Assembly: GCA_965205545.1 (NCBI GenBank)
Contig: OZ242170.1
Location: 372,001 to 436,000 of the forward strand
Reading direction: 5' to 3'
Length of the DNA stretch: 64,000 nt
Source of the DNA: Bin55 sp965205545
GTDB taxonomy: Bacteria > Pseudomonadota > Gammaproteobacteria > Pseudomonadales > Azotimanducaceae
Shown here: one piece after another, positions 8,891 to 18,864 of the stretch
Position numbering within the stretch: position 1 is the first letter of the stretch
How the letters are laid out: every line of letters begins with the position of its first letter
Position numbers and translations under genes: made by a program
The notes under the pieces: model-generated
Told to the model about the DNA's origin: nothing
Databases searched by the model: none
What the model saw: only the letters and a program-made list of their open reading frames with translations

Positions 8891-9199
8891 CGTCCATTTG
8901 TCCACCGAAGACGTCCCAAACCAGCTTAACTTTCGAGCCATTTGCCGCGAACAAGGAACTCGAATCTCACATCAAGTTGGGAATCTCGATCACTTGGGGA
9001 ATTTTCGGACATGGTGCGTTTTTCGTGCAGCAACATGGCTGAACCGCGCTGGTGATTCAAGCATACTACCAACTGCCAAATCGTAATCACATAAAAATTT
9101 GGGACGATGGTTTCCTTTGTGCCCATCGCAATCCGCATACCAATCGTGCATGAGACGAAGTGTGATTTTGATGTCAACTGAGACAGTGGGGGAGGACAC

Positions 9200-9628
9200 A
9201 TGAATTACGATGCGAACAACATTTTTGCCAAGATAATTCGGGGCGAGTCGCCCGCATACATCGTTGAGCAAGACGATGCATGCCTAACAATGATGGACAT
9301 CATGCCGCAAAGTCCTGGCCACACATTGATCATACCCAAGGAACCGGCGACCGACCTTTTCGAAGTGTCAGATCGTGGCCTCGGCAAAGTAATTCTTCAG
9401 ACTCGCCGAGTAGCTCAAGCAATTGACAAGGTATTTGAACCAGATGGAGTGATGCTAGTGCAATTGAATCGGTCTGGCGCCGGTCAGAGCGTGTTTCACC
9501 TTCACTTTCATGTCATTCCTCGCTGGGGCGGCTTACAAATGGCATTTCATAGTCGAGACGTTGAGAAGAGTGAAGTTCTTACTGAACATGCCTCAAAAAT
9601 ACGCAATGCACTTGCCGTTATTGACTAG
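9200..9628 (+). CDS. HIT family protein (histidine-triad nucleotide hydrolase)
   Basis: The protein has 142 residues with the histidine triad HLHFHVIP at 100-107 and the N-terminal block NNIFAKIIRGESPAYIV that binds nucleotide in HINT-like proteins. Members hydrolyse phosphoramidates or transfer nucleotidyl groups. The start ATG at 9200 is preceded by GGGGGAGG, a strong ribosome site. It is transcribed away from the LapG-like gene and toward a dioxygenase gene, but the 160-base gap before the latter suggests separate transcription. Confidence 0.9.
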   Translation: MNYDANNIFAKIIRGESPAYIVEQDDACLTMMDIMPQSPGHTLIIPKEPATDLFEVSDRGLGKVILQTRRVAQAIDKVFEPDGVMLVQLNRSGAGQSVFHLHFHVIPRWGGLQMAFHSRDVEKSEVLTEHASKIRNALAVID

Positions 9629-9788
9629 CAGGACTCAGCTTTTCGTGATGCGCCAGAGAGTCGTTGCTGGGAACCAATTGGTTATTATTCGTACTTTCTG
9701 TTCGAATCGAATTGAGTGCACATTCGCCTATAGGTCGCAAGAAGTACGACATTGGACCGGCGTCTGGGATTAAACGAGGGAGGAATAC

Positions 9789-10898
9789 ATGCAGGAGTCG
9801 CTGACACTAGATCAGAAGAGGGATCTCTACCGGGACGGCTACATAATCGTCAAGGGTGCAGTTTCGGAAGAACTCACGGACGCTGCGCTTCACCGCATCA
9901 ACAATCCTGTCGAGGGCGAGTATGCGGGGGTAACAAAACCGTTGACGGATTTGGTGAACGCCAGTTCGGTGACGCCAATCCTTCACGAGGCAATGGGTTA
10001 CTTCGATCCTCCCATCGCGTGTCAAGTGGGAATACTTCCAGTTCGCGAGCCTGGAAACCACTACAACAACCTTGGATATCCCGACAAGGACATGCCGTAC
10101 TACGGAGCGGAGTCTCACATGGATGGGCTGTGCACGATAGGAGTGCCACAAAAGCCGATCTCAGGAACTCCCGAAGAACGCTATCACCACTATATTTCAT
10201 CTGGACCTAAGGGTGATATTGGTCGATCTCCCGAAGTAATGGGTCACAACAGCGTTCCTCTGTTTGAGGATCCAGAAATGACCTTAGGAAACGGTAGCTT
10301 TACAGCGTTTGTCTTTGTGTGCTTGAACGATCAAACTCGGGAAGGCTGCGGACAAACCGCATTGCTACGCGGTGCCCACCACGAGACAGAGAAGTTCTTC
10401 CAATGGCAACGGGCTCAGAACAATTGCATGGGTCCGGAAGGACCGGGTTGGCCGCGCCTCAATTACGATGCTCCAAATGGATGCGGACACGTATATTTGC
10501 CGGAAGCAGTTCGAAGCGAGTTCCTCGACGAAACTTCTGAATCTACTCCCGATGGAGCCAAATGGCCTCGGCCGACGCAAGTCCTAATGGAAAAGGGCGA
10601 TGCGTGCATAACGCTTTACCATATTCCTCACTCTGGTACGCGCAATGAGAATGGCACAGAGTCGCGCAAGAACATAATCTTTCGAATTCGAAATAAGAAA
10701 CGACAGCCAAACGTCATGGTGAATGGAATCTCCGATCATCCCGACCGCGGTCAACGAGGAGAGTGGCTGGAATTCGAAGAAGGCAACAACCCGTGGGAAC
10801 GATCCAAGGACATGCTCTGCGACATGTGGGACGAATGGGCTGGAATGCAAGAAATTGCTCTCGAGGAGAAAGCAAAGGAGAGCACTACAGCACTGTAA
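9789..10898 (+). CDS. Phytanoyl-CoA dioxygenase (PhyH)-like Fe(II)/2-oxoglutarate oxygenase
   Basis: This 369-residue protein starts with the PhyH pattern LTLDQKRDLYRDGYIIVKGAV. The iron-binding H-x-D is ESHMDG (H110, D112). A distal His occurs in YHIPHSGTRNENG (278 or 281), followed by arginines at 293 and 299 that could bind the 2-oxoglutarate carboxylate. NGSFTAFVFVCLNDQTREGCGQTALLRGAHHE is the central double-stranded beta-helix strand region. Substrates of the family range from phytanoyl-CoA to secondary metabolites and phosphonates, and cannot be assigned here. A GGGAGG lies just before the ATG. A second, longer PhyH-type gene occurs at 17414. Confidence 0.8.
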   Translation: MQESLTLDQKRDLYRDGYIIVKGAVSEELTDAALHRINNPVEGEYAGVTKPLTDLVNASSVTPILHEAMGYFDPPIACQVGILPVREPGNHYNNLGYPDKDMPYYGAESHMDGLCTIGVPQKPISGTPEERYHHYISSGPKGDIGRSPEVMGHNSVPLFEDPEMTLGNGSFTAFVFVCLNDQTREGCGQTALLRGAHHETEKFFQWQRAQNNCMGPEGPGWPRLNYDAPNGCGHVYLPEAVRSEFLDETSESTPDGAKWPRPTQVLMEKGDACITLYHIPHSGTRNENGTESRKNIIFRIRNKKRQPNVMVNGISDHPDRGQRGEWLEFEEGNNPWERSKDMLCDMWDEWAGMQEIALEEKAKESTTAL

Positions 10899-11394
10899 GA
10901 ACCGACTGTAGTTCTTGAAATCAGACCCGAATAAATCGAATCGTTATCGAGTTTGGAATTCAACAGACTCTGTGAGGGAGTGTTCTGAATGAGGCGAAAT
11001 TGCGAATTGGCTCGCTATTGAATACGCAATTTTCGTCTTAACTTAGTGCACAACCAACGATTGCAGATAGGAAAATCCCGGTGGCCAAGCCTTTTGGCGC
11101 AAGTCGAATCTAGCGGCGATTGAGAATGAGCTCTAGTCCTACATGCATGGGTTGAATAGTGCGGTCAGTTCGCATTTTAGGAGACGGGCTACTCTCCGAG
11201 AGAGTTTGCAAAGTACGTAAGGCATGAGGGCATTTCGTCCGTCTTTTTGTACGCCCACACTGCTCGGAGTGGGATTTCGTGACATCTACCACACCCACAA
11301 AGACTTGTAGCAACAAGATCTCAGACGATTCTCCACGATGAGAATTTGCTCTCGACATTCCTTACGCTGTCACAGGCATTGTGATTGAATCGCG
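10899..11394. other. Intergenic region without a convincing gene
   Basis: About 500 bases between the dioxygenase and the PH-domain operon. I see only short frames without protein character, and no clear hairpin with a T-run. Any promoter for the PH-domain operon should lie here, but I cannot point to -35/-10 boxes with confidence. Confidence 0.5.
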
Positions 11395-13098
11395 ATGGAT
11401 CAGAATTCACTAGATAGCTTGGCCAGCGAAGAGCCGCAAAGCCACCAATGGAACCGCACTTCGCCGCTCGTGGTTCCGTTCTTTATAGGGCAACGATTTA
11501 AGACCATTGTCGGAAGCGCGTTTAGTACGTTTCTGAACATCGCGGGTCCCGCTGCTCCCGTGTTCGTCTTACTTAGTGATGTTGGCGTGAGTTTGATGTG
11601 GCGGGTGGTCTTGGCGATCGCATTCACGTTCGTAGTTCAGTGCTTCGCAGCAGTAGCGATGTATTGGTTCTTCAAATATCGCGTGGATGGCAGTACGGTC
11701 AGCGTCAGATCGGGCGTATTGGACAGGCACCGGACAGATGTTCCGTGGAATCAGGTTCGAGCAGTGAATGTGACGCGAGGTCCGTATGATCGACTGTTTC
11801 GCTTGGGACAGGTTTCCTTCGACACGGCTGGTTCCCAAGGAGCTGAGATTGAAATTCCAGGACTAAAACTCTCACAAATAGAGCAGCTTTTGAAGCGTGT
11901 CAACACTAACAAATTCGAGGATGAAATTGTCAGGCCCACACAGAGCGAAACTACGCATGACTCAGAAGAGGTCGCTAATGAACAACCTGTTTCTCAGGGA
12001 GAGATCCTTTTTGAGTTGCAATTGCCCCAACTACTGAGAGCCACATTTTGTTTGGGTGGTGAGGTCAAAGCAGTTCTTAAAGGGGCTCTATCGTTAGCAG
12101 GGCTCTATGTGTTGCTGCGTTGGGGGTTGCACCACTTTGCAGGAGACAAGTCTGGTCCACTTCTCGACGCGCTGTTTGGGTGGATAGGTGAGCTTCCAGA
12201 GAACTTTCTTGTGGATGTGATGCGTCTACCAAAGCTGGCAGAAAGCATCCTGTCGATTTCTATTTTGGACTCGTCAGTTGGATTAGTGGCATTCTTCAGC
12301 TTGCTTGCGGTCTTTGTTTCGGTGCTCTCGTTGTTGATGGACCGCTGGCGTTTCATTAAGAAGAACTTTGGCCTTGTACTAAGACACGACGACACTCACT
12401 TAGTAGCCGAAAGCGGCCTGTTCTCGAAGACACGGGTCACGGTAGTCAAGAACCGGATTCAGGAGATTTCCTTTGAATGTAACCTGCGAGAACGGCTATT
12501 GAATCGGGGCAAACTGACATTGCAGCAATCCGAAAGTGACACTGAGCACGAACTGAGTATTCCGTATGTAGATGTTCACACTGTTGACAGCATTGCTCGG
12601 CTGACGTATGGCAGTGATGCGCGTGATATATCACTTGGACCGTACTCGACTCGGCTTCTCAGAGTGTCTGCAGTTGACCTCTACATAAGCCTAATTGGCG
12701 TTGTAATGTTGTGGACTCCCGTTGCTATTGCTGCTATTGCCACCGTTATTCCCTATCTGCGACAGTTCTTGTGGCCTTATGCTTTGGTGTTGCCGGTCTA
12801 TGGCATCGTGAATGCTTATTTGAGTTGGCGAAAGGAGGGCTACCTATTGGGAGATCGTTTCGTGATACGCCGTACCGGGGGTCTTGTTGCGTATAAGGTC
12901 CGCGCAGTTCGGTTGGAAAAAGTCCAAAATGTGGCGATTACGCAAGCGCTCATACAGAGAATTCGAGCCAGGTGTAATCTCAAGATCCAGTATGTGGTCG
13001 ACTCCATCATCATCCCCTACTTGGACTTGGCTTCTGCAAAGTCGATGCGCTCTCGAGTACTCCACGTTGTAGAACAAGAAAAGCTCAAATGGATCTAG
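11395..13098 (+). CDS. Membrane protein with bacterial PH domains (DUF304/bPH2, YdbT-like)
   Basis: This 567-residue membrane protein has several hydrophobic hairpins (about residues 45-90, 235-260, 285-315, 430-470), each followed by a soluble bPH2 module. The modules show the typical pattern YRVDGSTVSVRSGVLDRHRTDVPWNQVRAVNVTRGP..LFRLGQVSFDTAG, repeated as VAESGLFSKTRVTVVKNRIQEISFEC and VIRRTGGLVAYKVRAVRLEKVQNV. Such proteins occur in pairs in many bacteria (YdbS/YdbT); their role is unknown, possibly in envelope or membrane-lipid homeostasis. Its stop overlaps the start of the next gene by ten bases, so the two are translationally coupled. Confidence 0.85.
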   Translation: MDQNSLDSLASEEPQSHQWNRTSPLVVPFFIGQRFKTIVGSAFSTFLNIAGPAAPVFVLLSDVGVSLMWRVVLAIAFTFVVQCFAAVAMYWFFKYRVDGSTVSVRSGVLDRHRTDVPWNQVRAVNVTRGPYDRLFRLGQVSFDTAGSQGAEIEIPGLKLSQIEQLLKRVNTNKFEDEIVRPTQSETTHDSEEVANEQPVSQGEILFELQLPQLLRATFCLGGEVKAVLKGALSLAGLYVLLRWGLHHFAGDKSGPLLDALFGWIGELPENFLVDVMRLPKLAESILSISILDSSVGLVAFFSLLAVFVSVLSLLMDRWRFIKKNFGLVLRHDDTHLVAESGLFSKTRVTVVKNRIQEISFECNLRERLLNRGKLTLQQSESDTEHELSIPYVDVHTVDSIARLTYGSDARDISLGPYSTRLLRVSAVDLYISLIGVVMLWTPVAIAAIATVIPYLRQFLWPYALVLPVYGIVNAYLSWRKEGYLLGDRFVIRRTGGLVAYKVRAVRLEKVQNVAITQALIQRIRARCNLKIQYVVDSIIIPYLDLASAKSMRSRVLHVVEQEKLKWI

Positions 13099-14309
13099 AC
13101 GAAATGGGTCTCCGTTCGTCTGAACTCACGGCCGAAAAAAAGTCAACACCGGTTGATTGGAACCGATTCCCCCCACGATTCGTGGTTAGATCTGCGATTT
13201 CGGCAGTGCTAGCGCTCACATTTTTGGGACTTCCTTTACTTGCTGGCTTAGGTTGGCTTGTTTGCTGGTCGTACTCCATAGACCGGAACACAATGATCTG
13301 GATCGTGGCAAGTGTTTGGCTATTGCTCCTGATTGCTAAAGTTATTGAAAAAATATTAGTAGTTCCCAAGCGCTGTTTTGTCTTGAGGCGCTTAGATTTC
13401 ACATTTAGGTCTGGATGGCTGGGACGAGAAGAGCTAGTAGTCCCGTTTAGCCGCGTGCAGGAGGTTGAGACTTCCTGCAATATCCTAGACCGAATCTTTC
13501 GATTGCGCTCGTTGCAGCTTCGACAGCCTGGAGAAAGCGAATCTATTGATGGCTTTGATCCCAACACTGTGTCTGTATTGCGCGACTACATTGGTCAGCG
13601 GATAAAGCGAATAGTTGAATTGGATTCTGCTGGTCGATCTTCTAGCGCAGTCAGCGACCACCAGAGTACTCGTGTAGAGAGTCCTCAATGCCAAAGCAAC
13701 GAAGTAGTGATTGTGGATTCACTGCAACAATCTGCAGAACCAGTTTGGTGTAAGTTTGGGCATGTCGGAAGAGAATTCGTAGGTCGATTGGGCAGTGTAT
13801 TCCTTTTGCTTCTCGTGTTCATGTTCGCGGGAGTGACACTCTATGCTTGGTTCTGGAAAGACGAAGGTTCTTTGTCGGCGGTCATTTTCTTCTCATGGAT
13901 TCTGTTTTCTCTACGGACACTCATCTATCCATTTTTGGAAGTTCCCAGACGCGGTTATGCACTGCGTGAGTCCGACGTCCTCATAAAGCGAGGGCTGATC
14001 GCTACAACAAGATCGACAATCCCCTATGAAAGGATTCAGGACGTTTCCACAAGCAGTGGATTCATTGATCGACGGTTTGGCCTCAATACTCTTCACGTTC
14101 GAGTGGCCAGTGCCGAGCCGTCGACCACAGGGTTTGTCTCGGTTAGGTCGTCGGGTGGAAGTAGCATTTCATTGAATGGCTTGGGCAAATCCGAAGCAGA
14201 GGGTCTCCGCACACAAGTATTGGAACGCGTTAGCGAGTACCGTAGGAACCTGCAAAGCGAAAAGCCGTTATCGAATGACGCCGCTGGTCAAACAGTTCAG
14301 GGAAATTGA
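13089..14309 (+). CDS. Second membrane protein with bacterial PH domains (DUF304/bPH2)
   Basis: This 406-residue partner of the preceding gene starts inside its last codons. Two hydrophobic hairpins (about residues 38-85 and 235-285) are each followed by a bPH2 module: FVLRRLDFTFRSGWLGREEL..PFSRVQEVETSCNILDRIFRLRSLQLR and YALRESDVLIKRGLIATTRSTIPYERIQDVSTSSGFIDRRFGLNTLHVRVA. The usual small partner in such pairs has one module; here there are two, so this is a larger version. A linker of about 50 polar residues separates the halves. No enzymatic motif is visible. Confidence 0.85.
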   Translation: MDLDEMGLRSSELTAEKKSTPVDWNRFPPRFVVRSAISAVLALTFLGLPLLAGLGWLVCWSYSIDRNTMIWIVASVWLLLLIAKVIEKILVVPKRCFVLRRLDFTFRSGWLGREELVVPFSRVQEVETSCNILDRIFRLRSLQLRQPGESESIDGFDPNTVSVLRDYIGQRIKRIVELDSAGRSSSAVSDHQSTRVESPQCQSNEVVIVDSLQQSAEPVWCKFGHVGREFVGRLGSVFLLLLVFMFAGVTLYAWFWKDEGSLSAVIFFSWILFSLRTLIYPFLEVPRRGYALRESDVLIKRGLIATTRSTIPYERIQDVSTSSGFIDRRFGLNTLHVRVASAEPSTTGFVSVRSSGGSSISLNGLGKSEAEGLRTQVLERVSEYRRNLQSEKPLSNDAAGQTVQGN

Positions 14310-14614
14310 GAGTCCAATTTACAAGCTAGAGGTGGAGTAATTCCTCGAAACTTGACCTGCGCACTTGGTCCCCGACGCGGCGAAACTCTAGGAACCACCA
14401 AATCTAAGCGCAAGAACTAAGATTCCTAGAGATTTGGGTTCTCGCTACAATTTGGTTCGCTGGTTCAAGCCGTAGTCAATTGGTCTTGTTGATCGGTTTA
14501 GGACTAAGCTTCCCATCGTTCTATCAGTCTTGCAGCAAGTCCATTGGTAAATGGCACGAAAGTGGCTTGCAACACAATCCGGCCATTGCCTTAAGGCTAA
14601 CAACGCAAATTGAG
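14310..14614. other. Intergenic region upstream of typA
   Basis: About 300 bases. The typA frame is open back to 14480, but that extension does not resemble the family's N-terminus. I see no other gene, and only modest promoter-like AT-rich stretches. Confidence 0.45.
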
Positions 14615-16435
14615 ATGAAATACTTAAGGAATGTCGCAATCGTCGCTCACGTGGACCACGGGAAAACGACGCTTGTTGACCGTTTGCTGCAGCAAACGGT
14701 GCTCGGTGAACGCGATCGGCTTGAGGAACGTGCGCTCGATACGAATGAACTCGAGCGAGAGCGCGGGATCACAATACTGTCCAAAGTTACGGCAGTAGAG
14801 TACAAGGAACATCGCATAAATATTGTCGATACACCTGGTCACGCCGATTTTGGTGGAGAGGTTGAACGCGTGTTGTCCATGGTGGATGCCGTCTTGTTAC
14901 TTGTAGACGCCGTAGAGGGACCAATGCCTCAGACGCGGTTTGTGACGCGCAAGGCGTTTGACGCAAACCTGCAGCCAATCTTGGTTGTGAATAAGATCGA
15001 TAGACCGAATGCCCGTCCATACGATGTCGTAGAGGAAGTCTTTGAGTTGTTTGACCAATTAGGAGCGACCAACGAACAGCTTGATTTCAAGACCGTGTAT
15101 GCCTCAGCGACGCAGGGAACAAGCGGATTGGATCTTGAACACCTCGAACAAAGCATGGATCCCCTGTTGGATGTACTGCTTGAGTACGTGCCGATGCCGA
15201 AAGCTTCCGAAGGCCCGTTCCAGATGCAAGTCAGCACATTGGATTACTCGCCCTATGTCGGTGTTATAGGAATAGGTCGCATACATCGTGGCACTATTCA
15301 TCCAAGAGATGACGTTGCTGTGATCGATCGCAAGGGCGATCAAAGAAAAGGAAGAATCCTTGCAATTCAGGCAAATCGAGGTTTAGAGAGAACCGAGCTT
15401 GAGCGTGGCGAAGCGGGCGACATCGTTTGCATTACTGGAATCGACGGAATTGAAGTGTCCGATACGCTTTGCGATCCATCTCAGCCAGAACGTTTACCCG
15501 CACTGATAGTCGACGAGCCGACCGTGACTATGTCATTTTGCGTCAACAGCTCACCGTTTGTAGGAAGGGCCGGTAGATTCAGGACAAGTCGGCACCTCCG
15601 TGAGCGTTTGTTGACGGAAGCGTCGCACAACGTTGCGCTGCGAGTTAAGACTACGGAAAACCCTGACACATTCGATGTTTCGGGTAGAGGAGAGTTGCAC
15701 CTCTCAATATTGATCGAGACTATGCGACGTGAGGGATTCGAGCTAGAGGTGTCAAAGCCCTCCGTGATTCTCAAAGAGATGGACGGGAAACTTCAGGAGC
15801 CGTTTGAGCTTGTAGTGTTTGATGTCGAACAAGGTCATGAAGGCGCGATTATTCAAGCACTAGGTGATCGCAGAGGCGAACTTGTCGATATGGTTCCCGA
15901 TTCTGGAGGGCGCCTCCGCATGTCGTTTGTGGTTGCGACGCGACTATTGCTTGGATTCCGCTCAGAGTTCGCAACCTTGACATCGGGGACAGGCATTATG
16001 ACCTTTTCAACAGCAGGCTATCGAGACGCCATTACCGGTATAGAGCCCGGTCGACGCAACGGTGCTCTTGTCTCAAATGCTAATGGAATCGCTGTTGCAT
16101 ATGCTCTGTTCAATCTTCAAGAACGCGGCAAATTGTTCATTTCTCCAGGTACTGAAATCTACCCTGGAATGATTGTTGGAATCAACAGCCGACGGGAAGA
16201 TCTGGTCGTAAATCCAATGAAGACTAAGAAGCTGACCAACATTCGGGCGGCTGCAAACGACGAGAACGTGCTCCTGACTCCTCCGTTGCCAATAACACTG
16301 GAAGGTGCTTTGGAACTGATCAACGACGACGAGCTTGTCGAAATCACTCCTGATGCCATCAGATTGCGAAAAAAGTCGACTGCAAATAAACGAATGTCGA
16401 AGGAATTAAGAGGGTCAGCGATAAGCGCCAATTGA
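14615..16435 (+). CDS. typA: Translational GTPase TypA/BipA
   Basis: TypA is a ribosome-associated GTPase of the EF-G superfamily that helps 50S assembly and adaptation to stress and cold. The GTPase motifs are AHVDHGKTT (11-19), the RGITI switch, DTPGHADFGGEV and NKIDRPNAR. Domains II, III and V and the TypA-specific C-terminal domain follow, including SGRGELHLSILIETMRREG and GTGIMTFSTAGY. I start at ATG 14615 because MKYLRNVAIVAHVDHGKTT is the canonical N-terminus; the frame is open for 45 more codons upstream. The 606-residue length is normal. No gene is close enough to form an operon. Confidence 0.96.
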   Translation: MKYLRNVAIVAHVDHGKTTLVDRLLQQTVLGERDRLEERALDTNELERERGITILSKVTAVEYKEHRINIVDTPGHADFGGEVERVLSMVDAVLLLVDAVEGPMPQTRFVTRKAFDANLQPILVVNKIDRPNARPYDVVEEVFELFDQLGATNEQLDFKTVYASATQGTSGLDLEHLEQSMDPLLDVLLEYVPMPKASEGPFQMQVSTLDYSPYVGVIGIGRIHRGTIHPRDDVAVIDRKGDQRKGRILAIQANRGLERTELERGEAGDIVCITGIDGIEVSDTLCDPSQPERLPALIVDEPTVTMSFCVNSSPFVGRAGRFRTSRHLRERLLTEASHNVALRVKTTENPDTFDVSGRGELHLSILIETMRREGFELEVSKPSVILKEMDGKLQEPFELVVFDVEQGHEGAIIQALGDRRGELVDMVPDSGGRLRMSFVVATRLLLGFRSEFATLTSGTGIMTFSTAGYRDAITGIEPGRRNGALVSNANGIAVAYALFNLQERGKLFISPGTEIYPGMIVGINSRREDLVVNPMKTKKLTNIRAAANDENVLLTPPLPITLEGALELINDDELVEITPDAIRLRKKSTANKRMSKELRGSAISAN

Positions 16436-16474
16436 CGGCGTCAAAATGCTAAGTGGGATTGGCTCTTGAAAAAC

Positions 16475-17317
16475 CTAGCTTGAATCGGGAGCCGTTTCGC
16501 TGACACCAGACGGGTCGGCAACTTTGTCAGCGACCCAACTCAAGGAGCGCACATGACCGAGACGTTTGCCTCGATAGAGCTCCGGCAAATCTATTTCTGT
16601 AATAAAGTCCAACCCAGTTTCTTGAGGGTCTCCCGGAAAATAGAGGAATACCGAATCTAGATGTTGCTGCGTCTTCCACTGTGTGATTGAAATATTTGGC
16701 GGCAATTCCTTTGGCAAGTCTGGATCGCAGACGGTAAATGCTCCGAGGCCGCCAAGAGGAGAGGCGACAATGTGTATGTCAAACTCTAATTCAGGTGGCA
16801 AATTTTCCACTACAGAAATCGCAACTACACCCCCGCAGCTGTGAGCAACAATTTGTACGCTTGTAAACTCCTCGCCACGCTGTTCTACGAGTTTGTTCAA
16901 TTCAGACAAAAACAGGCTTTCTGCAAGCTCCGTTCTACGGCCCCACCCCCATCGGAAGAAGTAGGTATCTAGATTTTCGTTGTCCATGGTCAGCAGTGGA
17001 TAAACCCACTCAAACCCTCTCGCAGCAAAACCGTGTATAGCAATGAGTACATCGTTTTTCGGAGTGACTTCGTGGTCCAGAAGGTGTAGCCCCTTGCCTA
17101 GCTTCATAAGGCGACTGCCGTTCTTGCGGACTTCCCGATCACCCCAAAGCTTATCCTTCCAATCTCCAGAATCTAGAGTTGTAATCCATGGGTAATTTGC
17201 AGGTTTTTCTTCTCCTGCAGCGCAATTGAAACCGATAAACAGGATGCTAATCGCGACGAAGGTGCAGGGGATTCGGTTGGCCACGGATTGAAGGAGTCGT
17301 AAGGTGCTGCAACTCAT
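16475..17317 (-). CDS. Exported alpha/beta hydrolase
   Basis: An N-terminal signal-like segment (IPCTFVAISILFIGFNCAAG) is followed by an alpha/beta hydrolase core: VLIAIHGFAARGFEW is the oxyanion-hole strand, and VQIVAHSCGGVVAIS is the nucleophile elbow with Ser in A-H-S-C-G. Late His candidates include KRLGHVRSLSW near the C-terminus. The Cys after the nucleophile instead of the more usual Met/Leu is a small oddity. The substrate is unknown; lipase/esterase-like action in the periplasm is the best guess. It converges with typA and diverges from the PhyH-like gene at 17414. Confidence 0.72.
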   Translation of the reverse strand: MSCSTLRLLQSVANRIPCTFVAISILFIGFNCAAGEEKPANYPWITTLDSGDWKDKLWGDREVRKNGSRLMKLGKGLHLLDHEVTPKNDVLIAIHGFAARGFEWVYPLLTMDNENLDTYFFRWGWGRRTELAESLFLSELNKLVEQRGEEFTSVQIVAHSCGGVVAISVVENLPPELEFDIHIVASPLGGLGAFTVCDPDLPKELPPNISITQWKTQQHLDSVFLYFPGDPQETGLDFITEIDLPELYRGKRLGHVRSLSWVADKVADPSGVSETAPDSS

Positions 17318-17413
17318 TAGGTCGTAGAATTAGAGTAACAGGTTAGCTTATTCGCTCAGAGTTCACAGACCAATCGCAAACGGACGTTGGTTAGAGAACC
17401 TCTTCATTCGACT

Positions 17414-18736
17414 ATGGGAAATACGACGAATCCACACCAAGCCGAATTGCCGCCAGAGTTTCTGCCCGAAAATGTGGCCGCTTTGTCTAACGAGGAATCC
17501 CAGCTGCAGGATGCGCGATGGTTTCGTAACGGCGAACCTTTTCGCTCGATGCATAAGAACAATCCTTGGCTAAAACCTCCAGTGGGAGGAAACGGCGTAC
17601 CAGCCATGCGACCCGATGGCTCTTTGAGCGAACGCTTTCGCTGTCCGTTGTTTGAGGCAGGACGCAGCGCCGAAGGCGGCGGATTGAATGGGACGCCCTA
17701 CTACGACACTACGGTGCCGCGCAAGCACAACTATTGGAAGCAGTTTGACGATCTGCCCCATGAGACAAAAGACATTAATAAAGCTCGACGCGATCTGAGC
17801 AAGTATGGATTCTGCCTCATCGAAGATGCTATGAGCGAGTACCAGTGCTCATACATGCGCGGACGATTGGAGAGGCAAGCAGAGGCTGAACGGGAATGCG
17901 GACTTGCCGACATGACTCCACACTTTCACATCATGTGGACTTTGGTAAATAAAGGCGACTGTTTTGCAAAGTGCATTGAGTTCAATCCGGAGTGGGTGCA
18001 GGGCGGAGCAATGATTGAGCAGCTCAACTTTGAACTGCTAGGACCTGGCCACTATGCGTATTCGTTTGCGTCCAACATTGCGCGTCCTGGAAGCTATCCT
18101 CAGAATTTGCACCAGGACTCCGGCGCGATCCACCCAATACAGACACCAAGCGCGCCGATATTGGTGAATACCGTCTACATCATGCAGGATGTAAACGAGG
18201 TAAACGGTGGCACGTTGGTTATTCCAACAAGCCATAGGCTAGTTTCACAGACGCCACCCGGTGAAGAGGTCGGCGCGTTGCCGCCAGCTGTCAATGTTGA
18301 AGCCAAGGGAGGAACCGTAATGCTCATGGATGGACGTCTCCTACATGGAACTGGCGTCAACCATACCGACGAGTGGCGATACATCATGACGAACTCCAAT
18401 GTCAAGCCATGGCTAAGGCAACAAGAAAACTGGCAATTATCAATTGATCCCGAAGTGCTGGAGAACGCTTCAGACAAGCTGCTCCAGCGCATGGGTTACT
18501 TCTCTTCAGGATTGCTAGAGATCGGAAGCTATTCCGGACCTAAGACAACGGTTGCCACACGTCTGGCAATGGAAAAAGGAAACTATTCGCGGATAAGATC
18601 GCTCGATTCTCCCGTTCCAGCCAAACTCAAAGAGAATTTGCACATCTACAAGATGAAACGTCACATTGATGCGCGAAGGAAAGCAAAGGCCAAGAACCAG
18701 GCGGAGAACACAGTTCAGAAGCAATCCGCATATTGA
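17414..18736 (+). CDS. Phytanoyl-CoA dioxygenase (PhyH)-like oxygenase, long form
   Basis: A protein of 440 residues with a long N-terminal extension before the PhyH domain, which begins near LSKYGFCLIEDAMSEYQCSY. The metal site is NLHQDSGAIHP (H233, D235 from ATG 17414) with distal His in GRLLHGTGVNHTDEWRYIM (H311, then R322). The block VYIMQDVNEVNGGTLVIPTSHR is the typical core strand. The last ~110 residues are an additional helical, Lys/Arg-rich region. The substrate is not predictable. A TTG nine codons upstream is a less likely start. It sits ahead of a cupin gene and an MFS exporter on the same strand, so a small pathway is possible. Confidence 0.8.
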   Translation: MGNTTNPHQAELPPEFLPENVAALSNEESQLQDARWFRNGEPFRSMHKNNPWLKPPVGGNGVPAMRPDGSLSERFRCPLFEAGRSAEGGGLNGTPYYDTTVPRKHNYWKQFDDLPHETKDINKARRDLSKYGFCLIEDAMSEYQCSYMRGRLERQAEAERECGLADMTPHFHIMWTLVNKGDCFAKCIEFNPEWVQGGAMIEQLNFELLGPGHYAYSFASNIARPGSYPQNLHQDSGAIHPIQTPSAPILVNTVYIMQDVNEVNGGTLVIPTSHRLVSQTPPGEEVGALPPAVNVEAKGGTVMLMDGRLLHGTGVNHTDEWRYIMTNSNVKPWLRQQENWQLSIDPEVLENASDKLLQRMGYFSSGLLEIGSYSGPKTTVATRLAMEKGNYSRIRSLDSPVPAKLKENLHIYKMKRHIDARRKAKAKNQAENTVQKQSAY

Positions 18737-18864
18737 CTGCAGGGTAGCTCAGCTTAGTTTCGTAATCCCATTCTGATTGCGGAGAATCGTCAGAGGTTTT
18801 GCTTCCCTAGAATGCATTCCCTTATTCACTGGGAATTCCTCAAAAACCAATAACGGACAAGAAC

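Noticed and set aside
11110..11358. Minus-strand frame of 82 codons in the intergenic region
   Set aside because: Arg/Ser-rich composition without family features, and no ribosome site.
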